Below, piece after piece: positions 46,851-59,339 of a DNA stretch of 64,000 bases (within the stretch, counting starts at the first letter, position 1; every line of letters begins with the position of its first letter). Both the position numbers and the translations under genes were made by a program. Source of the stretch: Massospora cicadina (taxonomy: Eukaryota > Entomophthoromycota > Entomophthoromycetes > Entomophthorales > Entomophthoraceae); contig JAKSZP010009601.1 in NCBI GenBank assembly GCA_022478985.1, positions 20,183 to 84,182 of the forward strand. The letters are read 5' to 3'. The notes under the pieces are model-generated. The model did no database searches. It was not told where the DNA came from and saw nothing but the letters and a program-made list of their open reading frames with translations.

Positions 46851-49800
46851 TCAGCAACGCGGTGGGAGGTATCCAAACATCCACGCTTGAAAGTGGTCCA
46901 CCAAATGAGACCGGAATCTGTGGACAGCTTCTGGGAGGGTGAGGATGGAGCCAGCGATGGCATCCAAGACAATCGTGTGGATAGATCACATGGCGATTGC
47001 AACCACCAGAGCACGGAGGGAGGGTGGAAGGAGGGGACATTGATGAAGCAAACATATCTCTTGACAGACTGAAGGGATGCGTTTTATCCTGGCCCAGCAG
47101 ACGTTGAACTTCACGCCATATCACTTTAGAGGTGGGGCACTTCTCCAGGCGGTGGAACAGCGTTCCGTACTGGCCACACACGAGACAGGATGAGTGTAAA
47201 GTGTTAGAGCGCTCAGCTGTATGATACACCCGCCTCAGGCAGTGCCACACATGGGAGCAGACTTGAGGCTGCAACAGAAGATGGTGTGCGTATTTCCAGA
47301 TAGACTTTAGGGTCTCAGTGGAATAAGGGATGTCCATCATGTCCGGGTAGTCCACCCTGGATAGGACATGGGGTCGAATGGGGATCACGCCATCATGGAT
47401 GGGTAGCCCCTGTACCTCTTGTGTGAACTGAGGAGAGGGGCGGCCTCTTTAGGTTGTATGTCCACTAATACGAATTCTCCACTCTGCGCTTTGCATGGAG
47501 AGTAGGATTCGTTTGTAGTGGGTTTTAGTCCCGTGAGGACCTGTGGCTGATGTGTGTGATGCGAGGTATTTCATCAGGGAGTAGGGGTTTGATGGATTGT
47601 TGAGGCCCAAGGCTCGGGAGAAATTGGAGCAGGCCGCGCGGGACCAGTGTTGGGATGGGAGTGTAGAAGCAGTGATGGCCGCGATCCAGGTGCCCAGGAT
47701 CTTGGCGGCATGGGCTTTGAAGTCAAGCAGGCCCATGCCACCATGATGGTGAGGGCCAAACATGACCTTTAGCCGTACTGGTGGAGGGCGGCCTGACCAA
47801 AGCCATCCTTGCAGCAAGGCATACATGGATTTGAAGAAGCTTGGGGAGAAGGGGATGGCGTGGGCTCCGAACCAGACTTTGGAGAGGAGCATAGAGTTGG
47901 CAAGAACAACCCTGCCAGTAAGGGTAGTAGGGTGGGCTCTGAGAGAGGCGATTCGCTTTGTCACGTTGTCTAGTATGCGGCACTCCATTACTGCTGACGC
48001 ATATCCGCCTGCCTCTATCCACACGCCCAGATGGCGCACCGGTCCTATGGTAGGACGTGGCACAAAGGGGAGCACCAGTGGAGCGGTGTGTGTTGAGTTA
48101 GTAAGGCGTGGACATGGGCGAGCAGATGGGCTGGGTTGGGTACTAGTTGCTGGGGCCCAGCAGTTCTGAAACTGAACAAGGAGGATGATTTTGGTTTTGG
48201 AGGCGTTCAGTGCCGCGTTGCTTACCCGGGAATATTCCTGGATGAGGGCTTCAAGCGCGCATGCATCTTTGTTATTAGACACCCCCACCACGCACTTATC
48301 TGCAAATGCCATCATCTTGACTGGGGTTTGGCCTGGCACATGGACCCCAGTGAGTTGGGCATTCACATTTTGCAGTAGTGGGTCAAGGCTAAAGTTGTAT
48401 AAGAGTGGGCTGAGGGGGTCCCTTTGTCGCAAGCCCCTTTGAGGGCGGACTACTTCCGTTAGGAAGCCTGAGCCATGCACTGCCATTGTCGCAGATTCCG
48501 TAAGCAGCATTACCCAGCTTATGAAGCGGGGGGTAGGCGGAATTGAAAGGAGGCATGCCCTTAGGTATTCCCAGTTTACTCTATCATAGGCCTTTTGTTG
48601 GTCCAAAAATACCAGTGCCCCAGAGGCTGTGGACTGACACACATTAGCCACTGAGTGCACCTTATCCCAAATCGACCTTCTGGGGATGAAACCGAATTGT
48701 TCTGGGGAGATGGTGGCAGATGCTACAGTCCCTAAACGGTTAGCCATGATTTTGTTAGATTTTGGTGTCTGTGTTTGTTAAAGAAATGGGGCGCCAGTTG
48801 GCTAAGTAAAGCTTATCCCCTTTCTTGAAGAGTGTGACAGTGAAGGCCTCATGTCCTCCTGGTAGGAGGCACATTTCCAACAGGCTTTGGTTAAGTGAGG
48901 CTAGCAGCAATGGGGATATATATTTGAAATAATACTGTAGAACTCATATGGAATGTCATCTGGGCCTGGGCATTTTCGGTTTGGTACACCACAAATGGCT
49001 GTCCATAACTTGTTCGGAGTAATTAAATTCATTATTTCTGGGTATCAGAAAATGGTGCGGATATGAGCTCAGTCAAGAAATTTTGCCATTTTGGCTGGCT
49101 GAATTGGTTTGGCTTGGTATATCTCTCGAAGTAAAATTTTTGCATTTTGATTGCCACTTTGGCCAGTGTGTCCACAATGGAATTATCCGATCTTTGCACC
49201 TGTGTGCAGGCCACACTCTGGCGTGATGCGAAAATTTTATTAAAGAAGTATGTGGTGCACTTGTCGCCTTTAGTGATGCATGTGGCCCTGTTCTGAACAC
49301 AAACCTGATGTTTGTGTTGCCTTTCGAGTGTGTTGAGGTGGGCGGCTGCCTCCGCCCACTTCCAGCCCCATGCAGAGCTGTATCCTGTAGCTGGGATGTT
49401 GGACTCCAGGTGTGCCAACTCTGCCAGAGCGCGCGAAATGACCGCCAATGTGGCTCATGAGTGTCTGGAGGAGAGTTGGCGAGAGTGGCGGATGGTGTCA
49501 TCTTTGAAAGTTGCCCCTATGGAAATGGGGTCCGCACAAAATGGTGCAACAAACTTTTTGCCAAAGTTGCCGCTTCCACCCATGTGGAAAATCCTGGTGA
49601 TGCGAGCTCGGGGGGCAGATTTTGCACCAATGTGGGGCCTTTGCAACTGTGACGGGTAAGTGGTAGGTTATTGAGACCAGTCGGTGGTCAGAGAATTCCA
49701 TTTTCATTGTTTTGAAGTGGGAGAGTGGGGTTGGAATTTTGCTGGCATTAGGATAAGGTCAATGCAGGTCATGGACCTTAATTGGCCAATGTGGATGTGG

Positions 49801-50359
49801 GGATGCGTCATGTTTTTTAGCAGTGGGGCATGTCGCAGCAGCGCATCCATTAACTCAAGGTTGGCTTTTAGAACGCGTAGTTCTACGTGTCCCTGTGGGG
49901 TGGGGTGAGGGAGGCCACCGGTCCATTGGTGAGGTTAGCCAACAGTTCATGTCGCCAACTAGGAAAGAATCAGGGGGTAGCGGGAGGGATTTGACCGATG
50001 AGAAAAATTCCCAACGCTCATGTGCACCGTTTGGGGCATAGATGTTGACAATTGCGTGCACAACGTCAGCCCACAAGAAGGTGACAATGAGCACTCGGCC
50101 ATTTAGGAATGTTTCTGAGGATGTAAATTTGAAAAATTATTTTTCCAAATTAGCACCCCACAGTGCTTCAACCAAAAGGATAGGGATGGGAGGAGCATTG
50201 TTTTCCAAGCTTCCTCAGAACTTCATGGACAGTGGGACTCCTGGATGGCCAGGATATCCACGGGTAAATAGTGTTGTTAAAACTCAGTTTCCTAGCCTAG
50301 GATGGGGAGGCCTTGAGTCTGGCGATATTCAACGTCCCTAGAGTGAAGGTTTCCCCCAT
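46851..50359 (-). pseudogene. LINE E4 ORF2 protein, catalytic RT residue lost
   Basis: ATG at 50359. Longest open piece 47449-48747 (432 codons) covers RT from MANRLGTVASATIS through the thumb. The catalytic FADD box reads FADK (about 48295-48306), so the RT is dead even in the open piece. Endonuclease blocks VNIYAPNG (about 50035) and SDHRLV are kept. Finger CLVCGQYGTLFHRLEKC (about 47130-47190). Stop equivalent at 46851. Confidence 0.87.
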
Positions 50360-50365
50360 CACACC

Positions 50366-51777
50366 TTAGGTGTGAGGGGGTGGGCCCCTGGGCCCACCAG
50401 CCTCTTCAAGGTCCCCATGGGCTTTCACAGCAGCGCGGGTGTTAGCAGCAACGCTATCAGGGTTTTTGTTAATTTTTGCAGAAAGAGTCGCATTGGCTTT
50501 GGCCTTCGCTTTTTATTTTCCTGACGTTGGACAAATTTTTTGCGGTGCGGATGAGTTCGGTGCACCATTGAGTGGGTCAAAAATTTTTTCAGTTGGGATG
50601 GGTCCCAAGTCAGTTTCAACCGGAGCTTGGGTGCAATGATTGGGTGAGATTGAATATCCCATCAGATCCTTGGATTGAGTGGCCCGCTCAGCATGGGCTT
50701 CCCAATCTGATTGGATGATGGATTCCTGAGTCGCTTACACCACAAAGGTCTCCATGTCCTCCTGGCGTTGTGAGTGTGGGGTGGTGGTGGTGGCCATGGC
50801 CGCTTCCTTGGCCGCAGCCCTATGGGCCTGCTTGGCCTTCTTCCACTCTTGTGGGGGATGGGCTTTACCAATAGGTAGCAGCTTTGTGCTCCCCACGGGA
50901 AAGCCTCCTTGGTGCTTGCGGTTGGTTCGTAGTGCGCCTCTCCACTGGCAATGGCCTCCAAGGGGTGCTCTTGGAATGTGACGCCCTCCTTGATGGGGCA
51001 TGCGTGTGCCTTATGGCCAAATGCATCACAGTGGGTGCAAATGGGGGGCGCGCTGTCCACGTTTACCCAGCTTGGGTGGGTGGTATACCCTGCAATATCA
51101 ATAAAAGTGGAGTGCGGGATCTGGGTTAGGTCCTTCACGATCTCCTCAGTTGGGGTCAGAACTGCGATGGCTTTGCCAGTGCACAGGTGTGGCATCAGCG
51201 TGAAGCATTGAATTTCAAAAGATTGTATTTCGCCATATATAGCGAGACCATCTTTCAGGTGTTGCTCCAAAATGTCACATTTTACTGTAGTAGGCAAAAA
51301 GTCAAACGTGAGGAAAATTTGGTTTGATTTTGTCCATCTGGTGCATTTGGTTTTGATGACCCATTGCCCTTCGGTGAGGTCAACCACTATGTGCACTGCT
51401 GCCGCCTCATCTGCTGCTATTTTGCTTTCAAAACCTAGGTCCAGCCAACAGCGCGACATGGAGTGAGGTGCAATGTACACCGCGGTCAGGAAAATTTTGT
51501 GTACATCTTCACAAAATTTTTCCCATAAGGCCGTTTTTTGGATGTCCAGATACACACAGACTCTGAATTTCACCGACAAAAGTGGCTGGGAGTGTGGCGT
51601 GTTGATGTACTGGTTGCATCGTGCTTGCCACACGAGTATCTTCGGGGAAATTGTGACCACCAGTTTTTTGAGATTTTTGTCTATTCCACTGGATTCTCTG
51701 GGGCGTTTTCAAACAATGGAGGCCGCGGGCCTTCCGCCTGCTCCTCTTACCTTTCTTGCCCAACTGCTCCCTGACAT
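50366..51777 (-). pseudogene. LINE E4 ORF1 protein, frameshifted
   Basis: ATG at 51777, stop TAA at 50366. A 332-codon open piece (50662-51660) includes CNQYINTPHSQP, LWEKFCEDVHKIFLTAV, LDLGFESKIAADEAAA, the central LTFDFLPTTVKCDILEQHL domain and knuckle CTHCDAFGHKAHAC. Frame is lost after VKPIPHK. Confidence 0.82.
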
Positions 51778-51892
51778 GGGCGCAGGCTAATCTCCTCTGT
51801 GAGATTATCAAACTAGATTTAGTCTTGAATTTAATAGGTTGCAAAAGTGTTTGCAACGAGAAAAGAAAGTTTTTAAATTGCATAGAAATGAT

Positions 51893-52077
51893 GGTCCAAT
51901 TAAGTATAAAGCTTTTTTATATTTTAAATTTATTATAAATAAGATTATATTAATGGAATGATGCTAGATAAATATTTACACGTTGTTATAAACTCTCCCT
52001 TTTGTTGCTGTTTCCTACCAGATATATAAGTTAATTATCTAAAGATTTAGAATAAATTTAAGAGTATTATGTAAAAC
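51893..52077. other. AT-rich spacer between head-to-head LINEs E4 and E5
   Basis: No frame or motif recognised. Between the two 5' ends it is the pre-existing genomic sequence plus the inner TSD copies. Confidence 0.5.
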
Positions 52078-52196
52078 ATCTTAAGAAATTAGGGACTATA
52101 GTTTCTCGTTGCAAACACTTTTGCAACCCATTCAATTCAAGACTAAATCTAGTTTGATAAACTCATAGAGGGATTATTCTGTGCCCATGTCTGGGA

Positions 52197-53598
52197 GCAG
52201 TTGGGCAAGCAAGGCAAGAGGAGCAGGTGGAAGGCCTGCGGCCTCTAACATTTGAAAACGCCCCAGAGAATCCGGTGGAATAGAAAAAATCTAAAAAAAC
52301 TGGCGGTCACAATTTCCCCGGAGATACTCACATGGCAAGCATGATGCAATCAGTACATCAACACGCCACATTCCCAGCCACTTTCGTCGGTGGAATTTGG
52401 AGTCTGTGTGTATTTGGACATCCAAAAATGGCCCTATGGGAAAAATTTTGTGAAGATGTACACAAAATTTTCCCAACCGCAGTGTACGTTGCACCTCACT
52501 CCATGTCACGCGGTTGGCTGGACCTAGGTTTTGAAAGCAAAATAGCAGCAGACGAGGCTGCAGCGGTGCGCATAGTGGTCAACCTCCCCGAAGGGCAATG
52601 GGTTGTCGAAACTAAATGCACCAGATAGACAAAATCAAACCAAATTTTCCTCACGTTTGACTTTTTGCCTACTACGGTAAAACGTGACTTTTTTGGAGCA
52701 ACACCTGAAAGATGGTCTCGCCATATATGGCGAAATACAATCTTTTGAAATGCAACATTTCATACTGATGCCACACCTGTGCACTGGCAAAGCTATCGCA
52801 GTTCTGACTCCAACTGAGGAGATTGCGAAGGACCTAACCCAGATCCCACACTCCACCTTTATTGACATCACAGGGCACACCACCCACCCATTCCGGGTAA
52901 CCGTGGACAGCGCGCCCCCCATTTGCACCCACTGTGATGCGTTCAGCCATAAGGCGCACACATGCCCCATCAAAGAGGGCGTCACATTCCAAGAGCACCC
53001 CTCAGCAGCCATGGCCAGCGGAGAGGCGCACTATGAACCAACTGCAAGCACCAAGGAGGCTTTCCCGTGGGGAGCACAAGGCTGCTACCTATTGGTAAAG
53101 CCCATCTCCCCACAGGAGTGGAAGAAGGCCAAGCAGGCCTGAAGGACCGCGGCCAATGAAGCGGCCAAGGCCACCACCACCATCCCACACTCACAACGCC
53201 AGGAGGACATAGAGACCTTCACGGCGGAAGCAACTCAGGAATCCATCACCCAATCATATTGGGAGGCCTATGCTGAATGGGCCACTCAATCCAAGGATCC
53301 GATGGGAGATTTGATCTCACCCAATTGCTACACCCAAGCCCTGGTCAAAACTGACTTGGGACCTATCCCAACTGAAAAATTTTTTTGCCCCACTCGACGG
53401 TGCACTGAACTTATCCGCACCACAAAAAATTTGTCCGACGTCAGGAAAACAAAAGCAAAGGCCAAAGCCAACGCAACTCTTTCCACAAAAATTAACAAAA
53501 ACCCCAATAGCGTTGCTGCTAATACCTGCGCTGCTGTGAAAGCCCGTGGGGACCTGGAAGAGGCTGGTGGGCCTGGGGGCCCACCCCCTCACACCTAA
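52197..53598 (+). pseudogene. LINE E5 ORF1 protein, broken
   Basis: ATG 52197, TAA 53596. Knuckle CTHCDAFSHKAHTC (about 52925-52967). Indels near 52428 and an in-frame TAG in the TRWTKSN block (52626), plus a TGA at 53142, inactivate it. The C-terminal piece 53302-53598 is basic, with repeated lysine/alanine residues. Confidence 0.8.
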
Positions 53599-54947
53599 GG
53601 TGCGATGGGGGAAACCTTCACTCTAGGGATGCTGAATATTACCGGACTCAAGGCCTCCCCATCCCGGGCTAGGAAACTGAGTTTTTTTACAAAACAATTT
53701 ACCCATGGATATCCTGGCCATCCAGGAAACCCACTGTCCACGAGGTTCCGAGGAAGCTTGGAAAACAATGCTCCTATCATCTTTATCCTTTTGGTCAAAG
53801 CACTGTGGGGTGCTAATTTGGAAAAACAATTTTTTCAAATTTACATCTTCAGAAACATTCCTAAATGACCGAGTGCTCATTGTCACCTTCTCATGGGCTG
53901 ATGTTACACACACAATTGTCAATATTTACGCCCCAAACGGTGCACAAGAGCGTCAGGAATTTTTCTCGTTGGTCAAATCCCTCCCGTTACCCACCAATTC
54001 TTTCCTAATTGGCGACATGAACTGTTGGCTAACCTCACCAATGGACCGGTGGCCACCCTCACCCCATGCCCCACAGGGTCACGTAGAACTACGCGTTCTA
54101 AAAGCCACCCTTGGGTTAATGGATGTGCTGCCATGACATGCCCCACTGCTCAAAAACATGACGCGTCCCCACATCCACAACGGCCAATTAAGGTCCATGA
54201 CCCACATCGACCTTATTCTAGTGCCGGCGAAATTCCAACCCCACATCTCCCACTTCAAAACAACAAAAATGGAATTCTCTGACCACTGACTGGTCTCGAT
54301 AACATACCACTTAACCGTCACAGTTGCAAAGGCCCCACATTGGTACAAAATCCGCCCCCCAGAGCTCGCATCACCAGGATTTTCCAAATGGGTGGAAGCG
54401 GCAACTTTGGCAAAAAAGTTTGTTGCACCATTTTGTGCGGACCCCATTTCCATAGGGGCAACTTTCAAAGATGACACCATCCGCCACTCTCGCCAACTCT
54501 CCTCCAGACATTCATGAGCCACATTGGCAGTCATTTTGCGCGCTCTGGCAGAGTTGGCCCACTTGGAGTCCAACATTCCAGCCTCAGGATATAGCCCTGT
54601 ATGGGGCGAGAAGTGGGCGGAGGCAGCCGCCCACCTCAATACACTTGAAAGGCAACACAAACATCGGGTTTGTGTCCAATACAGGGCCACATGCATCACT
54701 AAAGGCGACAAGTGCACCGCATACTTCTCCAAAATGACTTTTGCACCACGCCAGAGCGTGGCCTGCACACAGGTGCGAAGATCAGATAATTCTATTGTGG
54801 ACATACTGGCCGAAGTGGCAATTGAAATGCAAAGATATTACTCTGAGTTATACTGAGCTGAACCAATTCAGCTGGCCGAAATGGTGGAATTTCTTGACAG
54901 AGCTCATATCTGCACCATTTTCCGATACCCAGAAATAATGAATTTAA

Positions 54948-56770
54948 ATCTAAATTTAAATTTATTGCGGGGAAGGCTGACCATGGGATGGACACTTACG
55001 AATATGACTCAGACGAGACAAAACTTAGTACCAGGGGAGGCACCCCAGAGAAGCGATGCTATCTCTTGTTGCCAGCAGGAACGCCACTTATGGGAAGGGG
55101 GAGGGAACGTGTGTAGGGGGCGTAGCCACTATTGAGCACGTGTGGAGGGAAGGGGTCTGATTTGATGAACCAGACTGGGAACCAGGAGGAGACCAGCTGT
55201 CAGCGACGTGGTGGGAGATATCCAAACATCCACGCTTGAAAGTGATCCACCAAATGAGACCAGAATCTGTGGACAGCTTCAGGGAGGGTGGGGATGAATC
55301 CGGCGATGGCATCCAAGACAATCGTGTGGATAGTCCACATGGCGATTGCAACCACCAGAGCACAAAGGGAGGGTGGGAGGGGGGAGGCCATTGATGAAGC
55401 AAACATATCTCTTGACAGACTGAAGGGATGTGTTTGATCCTGGCCTAGCAGACGTTGGACTTCGCGCCATATTACTTTAGAGGTGGGGCACTTCTCCAGG
55501 CGATGAAACAGCGTTCCATACTGGCCACACACGACACAGGATGAGTGTAAAGCATTAGAGCGCTCAGCTGTACGATACACCCGCCTCAGGCAGCGCCACA
55601 CATGGGAGCGGACTTGAGGCTGCAACAGAGGATGGTGTGCGTATTTCCAGATAGTCTTTTGGGTCTCAGTGGAATAAGGGATGTCCATCATGTCCAGGTA
55701 GTCCACCCTGGATAGGACTTGGGGTCGAATGGGGATCACGCCATCATGGATGGGTAGCCCCTGTACCTCTTGTGTGAACTGAGGAGAGGGGCGGCCTCTT
55801 CGGGTTGTATGTCCACTAATACGAATTCTCCACTCTGTGCTTCACATGGAGAGTAGGATTCGTTTGTAGTGGGTTTTGGTCCCGTGAGGACCTGTGGCTG
55901 ATGTGTGTGATGCGAGGTATTTCATCAGGGAGTGGGGGTTTGATGGATTGTTGAGGCCCAAGGCTTGGGAGAAGTTGGAGCGGGCCGCGCGGGACCAGTG
56001 TTGGGATGGGAGTGTAGGAGCAGTGACGGCCGCAATCCAGGTGCCCAGGATCTTGGCGGCATGGGCTTTGAAGTCAAGTAGGCCCATGCCACCATGATGA
56101 TGAGGGCCAAACATAACCTCTAGCCGTACTGGTGGAGGGCAGCCTGACCAAAGCCAACCTTGTAGCAAAGCATACAGGGATTTGAAGAAGCTTGGGGAGA
56201 AGGGGATGGCGTGGGCTCCGAACCAGACTTTGGATAGGAGCATAGAGTTGGCAAGAACAACCCTGCCAGTGATGGTAGTAGGGTGGGCTCTGAGAGAGGC
56301 GATTCGCTTCGTCACGTTGTCCAGTATATGGCACTCCATTACTGCTGACGCGTATCCTCCTGCCTCCAACCACACGCCCAGATGGCATACCGGTCCTATG
56401 GTAGGTCGTGGCACAAAGGAGAGCACCAGTGGAGCGGTGTGTTTTGAGTTAGTAAGGCGTGGACTTGGGCAAGCAGATGGGCTGGGTTGGGAACTACTTG
56501 CTGGGGCCCAGCAGTTCTGAAACCGACCAAGGAGGATGATTTCGGTTTTGGAGGCGTTCAGTGCCGCGTTGCTTACCCAGGAATATTCCTGGATGAGGGC
56601 TTCAAGCGCGCGTGCATCTTTGTTATTAGACACCCCCACCATGCAATCATCTGCAAATGCCATCATCTTGACTGGGGTTTGGCCTGGCACATGGACCCCA
56701 GTGAGGTGGGCATTCACATTTTGCAGTAGTGGGTCAAGGCTGAAGTTGTATAAGAGTGGGCTCAGGGGGT
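54948..56770 (-). mobile_element. LINE copy E6, 5'-truncated, inserted in E5
   Basis: 1823 bp, minus strand. It starts inside the RT just at the GDPLSP block and runs to the 3' end with a (TAAATT) tail at about 54948-54965. Flanked by CCCAGAAATAATGAATTTAA, 20 bp perfect, at 54928-54947 and 56771-56790. The last CCC may be microhomology with the element. Removing E6 and one TSD rejoins E5 ORF2. Confidence 0.95.
55200..56770 (-). pseudogene. LINE E6 ORF2 remnant (RT palm to C-terminus)
   Basis: Minus strand. Open pieces 55842-56717 (FADDC, then the thumb and connection) and 55200-55739 (finger CVVCGQYGTLFHRLEKC to MFGYLPPRR and stop). One TGA-type break near 55842 separates them. Lacks ORF1, endonuclease and the N-terminal RT. 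Confidence 0.88.
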
Positions 56771-59339
56771 CCCAGAAATAATGAATTTAATTACTCCGAA
56801 TGAATTATGGACTACCATTTGTGGTGCGCCAAACTGAAAATGCCCAGGCCCAGATGGCATTCCATACGAGTTCTACAAAAAATATTTTAAATATATATCC
56901 CCATTGCTGCTAGCCTCACTCAACCAAAGCCTGTTGGAAACGCGCCTCCTACCAGGAGGACATGAGGCCTTTACGGTCACACTCTTCAAGAAAGGGGATA
57001 GGCTAGACTTAGCCAACTGGCGCCCCATTTCTCTAACAAACACAGACACCAAAATTTTAACAAAAATCATGGCTAACCGTTTAGGGACTGTAGTATCTGC
57101 CACCATCTCCCCAGAACAATTCAGTTTCATCCCCAGAAGGTCGATTTGGGATAAGGTGCACTCTGTGGCTAATGTGTGTCAGTCCACAGCCTCTGGGGCA
57201 CTTGTATTCTTGGACCAACAAAAAGCCTACGATAGAGTAAACTGGGAATACCTTAGGGCCTGCCTCCAACAATTCCGCCTACCTCCCCGCTTCATTAACT
57301 GGGTGATGCTGCTCACGGAATCTGCAACAATGGCATTGCGCGGCCCAGGTTTCCTAACGGAAGTAGTCCATCCTCAAAGGGGCCTGCGACAAGGGGACCC
57401 CCTCAGCCCACTCTTATACAACTTCAGCCTTGACCCACTACTGCGAAATGTGAATGCCCAACTCACTGGGGTCCATGTGCCAGGCCAAACCCCAGTCAAG
57501 ATGATGGCATTTGCAGATGATTGCATGTTGGAGGTGTCTAATAACAGAGATGCATGTGCGCTTGAAGCCCTCATCCAGGAATATTCCCGGGTAAGCAACG
57601 CGGCACTGAACACCTCCAAAACTGAAATCATCCTCCTTGGTCGGTTTCAGAACTGCTGGGCCCCAGCAAGTAGTTCCCAACCCGGCCCATCTGCTCGCCC
57701 ACGTCTACGCCTTACTAACTCAAAATACACCGCTCCACTGGTGCTCCCCTTTGTGCCACGACCTACCATAGGACCGGTACGCCATCTGGTCGTGTGGTTG
57801 GAGGCAGGTGGATACGCGTCAGCAGTAATGGAGTGCCATATACTGGACAACGTGACGAAGCGAATCGCCTCTCTCAGAGCCCACCCTACTACCATCACTG
57901 GCAGGGTTGTTCTTGCCAACTCTATGCTCCTATCCAAAGTCTGGTTCGGAGCCCACGCCATCCCCTTCTCCCCAAGCTTCTTCAAATCCCTGTATGCTTT
58001 GCTACAAGGTTGGTTTTGGTCAGGTCGCCCTCCACCAGTACGGCTAGAGGTCATGTTTGCCCCTCATCATCATGGTGGCATGGGCCTACTTGACTTCAAA
58101 GCCCATGCCGCCAAGATCCTGGGCACCTGGATTGCGGCCGTCACTGCTCCTACACTCCCATCCCAACACTGGTCCCGCGCGGCCCGCTCCAACTTCTCCC
58201 AAGCCTTGGGCCTCAACAATCCATCAAACCCCCACTCCCTGATGAAATACTTCGCATCACACACATCAGCCACAGGTCCTCACGGGACCAAAACCCACTA
58301 CAAACGAATCCTACTCTTCATGCGAAGCGCAGAGTGGAGAATTCGTAATAGTGGACATATAACCCGAAGAGGCCGCCCCTCTCCTCAGTTCACACAAGAG
58401 GTACAGGGGCTACCCATCCATGATGGCGTGATCCCCATTCGACCCCAAGTCCTATCCAGGGTGGACTACCTGGACATGATGAACATCCCTTATTCCACTG
58501 AGACCCAAAAGACTATCTGGAAATATGCACACCATCCTCTGTTGCAGCCTCAAGTCCGTTCCCATGTGTGGCGCTGCCTGAGGCGGGTGTATCGTACAGC
58601 TGAGCGCTCTAATGCTTTACACTCATCCTGTGTCGTGTGTGGCCAGTATGGAACGCTGTTTCACCGCCTGGAGAAGTGCCTCACCTCTAAAGTAATATGG
58701 CGCGAAGTCCAACGTCTGCTAGGCCAGGATCAAACACATCCCTTCAGTCTGTCAAGAGATATGTTTGCTTCATCAATGGCCTCCCCCTCCCACCCTCCCT
58801 CCGTGCTCTGGTGGTTGCAATCGCAATGTGGACTATCCACACGATTGTCTTGGATGCCATCGCTGGATCGTTCCCCACCCTCTCTGAAGCTGTCCACAGA
58901 TTCCGGTCTCATTTGGTGGATCACTTTCAAGCGTGGATGTTTGGATATTTCCCACCGCGTCGCTGACAGCTGGTCTCCTCCTGGTTCCCAGTCTGGTTCA
59001 TCAAATCAGACCCCTTCCTCCACACGTGCTCAATAGTGGCTACGTCCCCTACACACGTTCCCTCCCCCTTCCCATAAGTGACGTTCCCGCTGGCAACAAG
59101 AGATAGCATCGCTTCTCTGGGGTGCCTCCCCTGATACTAAGTTTTGTCTCATCTGAGTCATATTTGGAAGTGTCCATCCCATGGTCAGCCTTACCCTCAA
59201 TAATTTTAAAATTTAAAATTTAAAATCTTAAGAAATTAGAAACCAAGTATAAGGACTAAAAAGCCCCAAATTTTATTTTAGAAAAACATAAAAACAAATT
59301 TATTAAATGAGTTGGTCGAGTCTTCTTGGTCTCATTCCT

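Larger units (their letters stand above)
46606..51874 (-). mobile_element. LINE copy E4 (L1-clade), full length
   Basis: 5269 bp, minus strand. The TSD is 18 bp with two mismatches (AAATTGCATATATATGAT at 46588-46605, AAATTGCATAGAAATGAT at 51875-51892). 5' end with both TTGCAA hexamers at about 51839-51856. Its 5' end faces that of E5, 218 bp away. Confidence 0.92.
53605..58966 (+). pseudogene. LINE E5 ORF2 protein, split by E6
   Basis: ATG 53605 lies 6 nt after the ORF1 stop. Endonuclease: MLNITGLKASPSRARK, DILAIQETH (about 53706), VNIYAPNG, GDMN and HIDLI, with a stop after SDH (about 54287). E6 enters at 54947, at the start of the RT. The RT resumes at 56791. An open 710-codon frame (56904-59036) has NTDTKILTKIMANRLG, RQGDPLSPLLYNFSLDPLL, FADDC intact (about 57510) and finger CVVCGQYGTLFHRLEKC. 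A shift near 58790 garbles the last part, and the canonical stop is at 58964. Confidence 0.88.
52093..59224 (+). mobile_element. LINE copy E5 (L1-clade), full length, carrying E6
   Basis: Outer TSD ATCTTAAGAAATTAG, 15 bp perfect (52078-52092 and 59225-59239). Subtracting E6 and its 20-bp duplication leaves 5289 bp, the family length. 3' tail of (TTTAAAA)-type units at about 59202-59224. Confidence 0.93.

Noticed and set aside
47762..48169. 135-codon plus-strand frame and similar ones at 19771-20178 and 57647-58054
   Set aside because: Antisense shadows of the LINE RT thumb region, present in every copy only because the sense strand is conserved.
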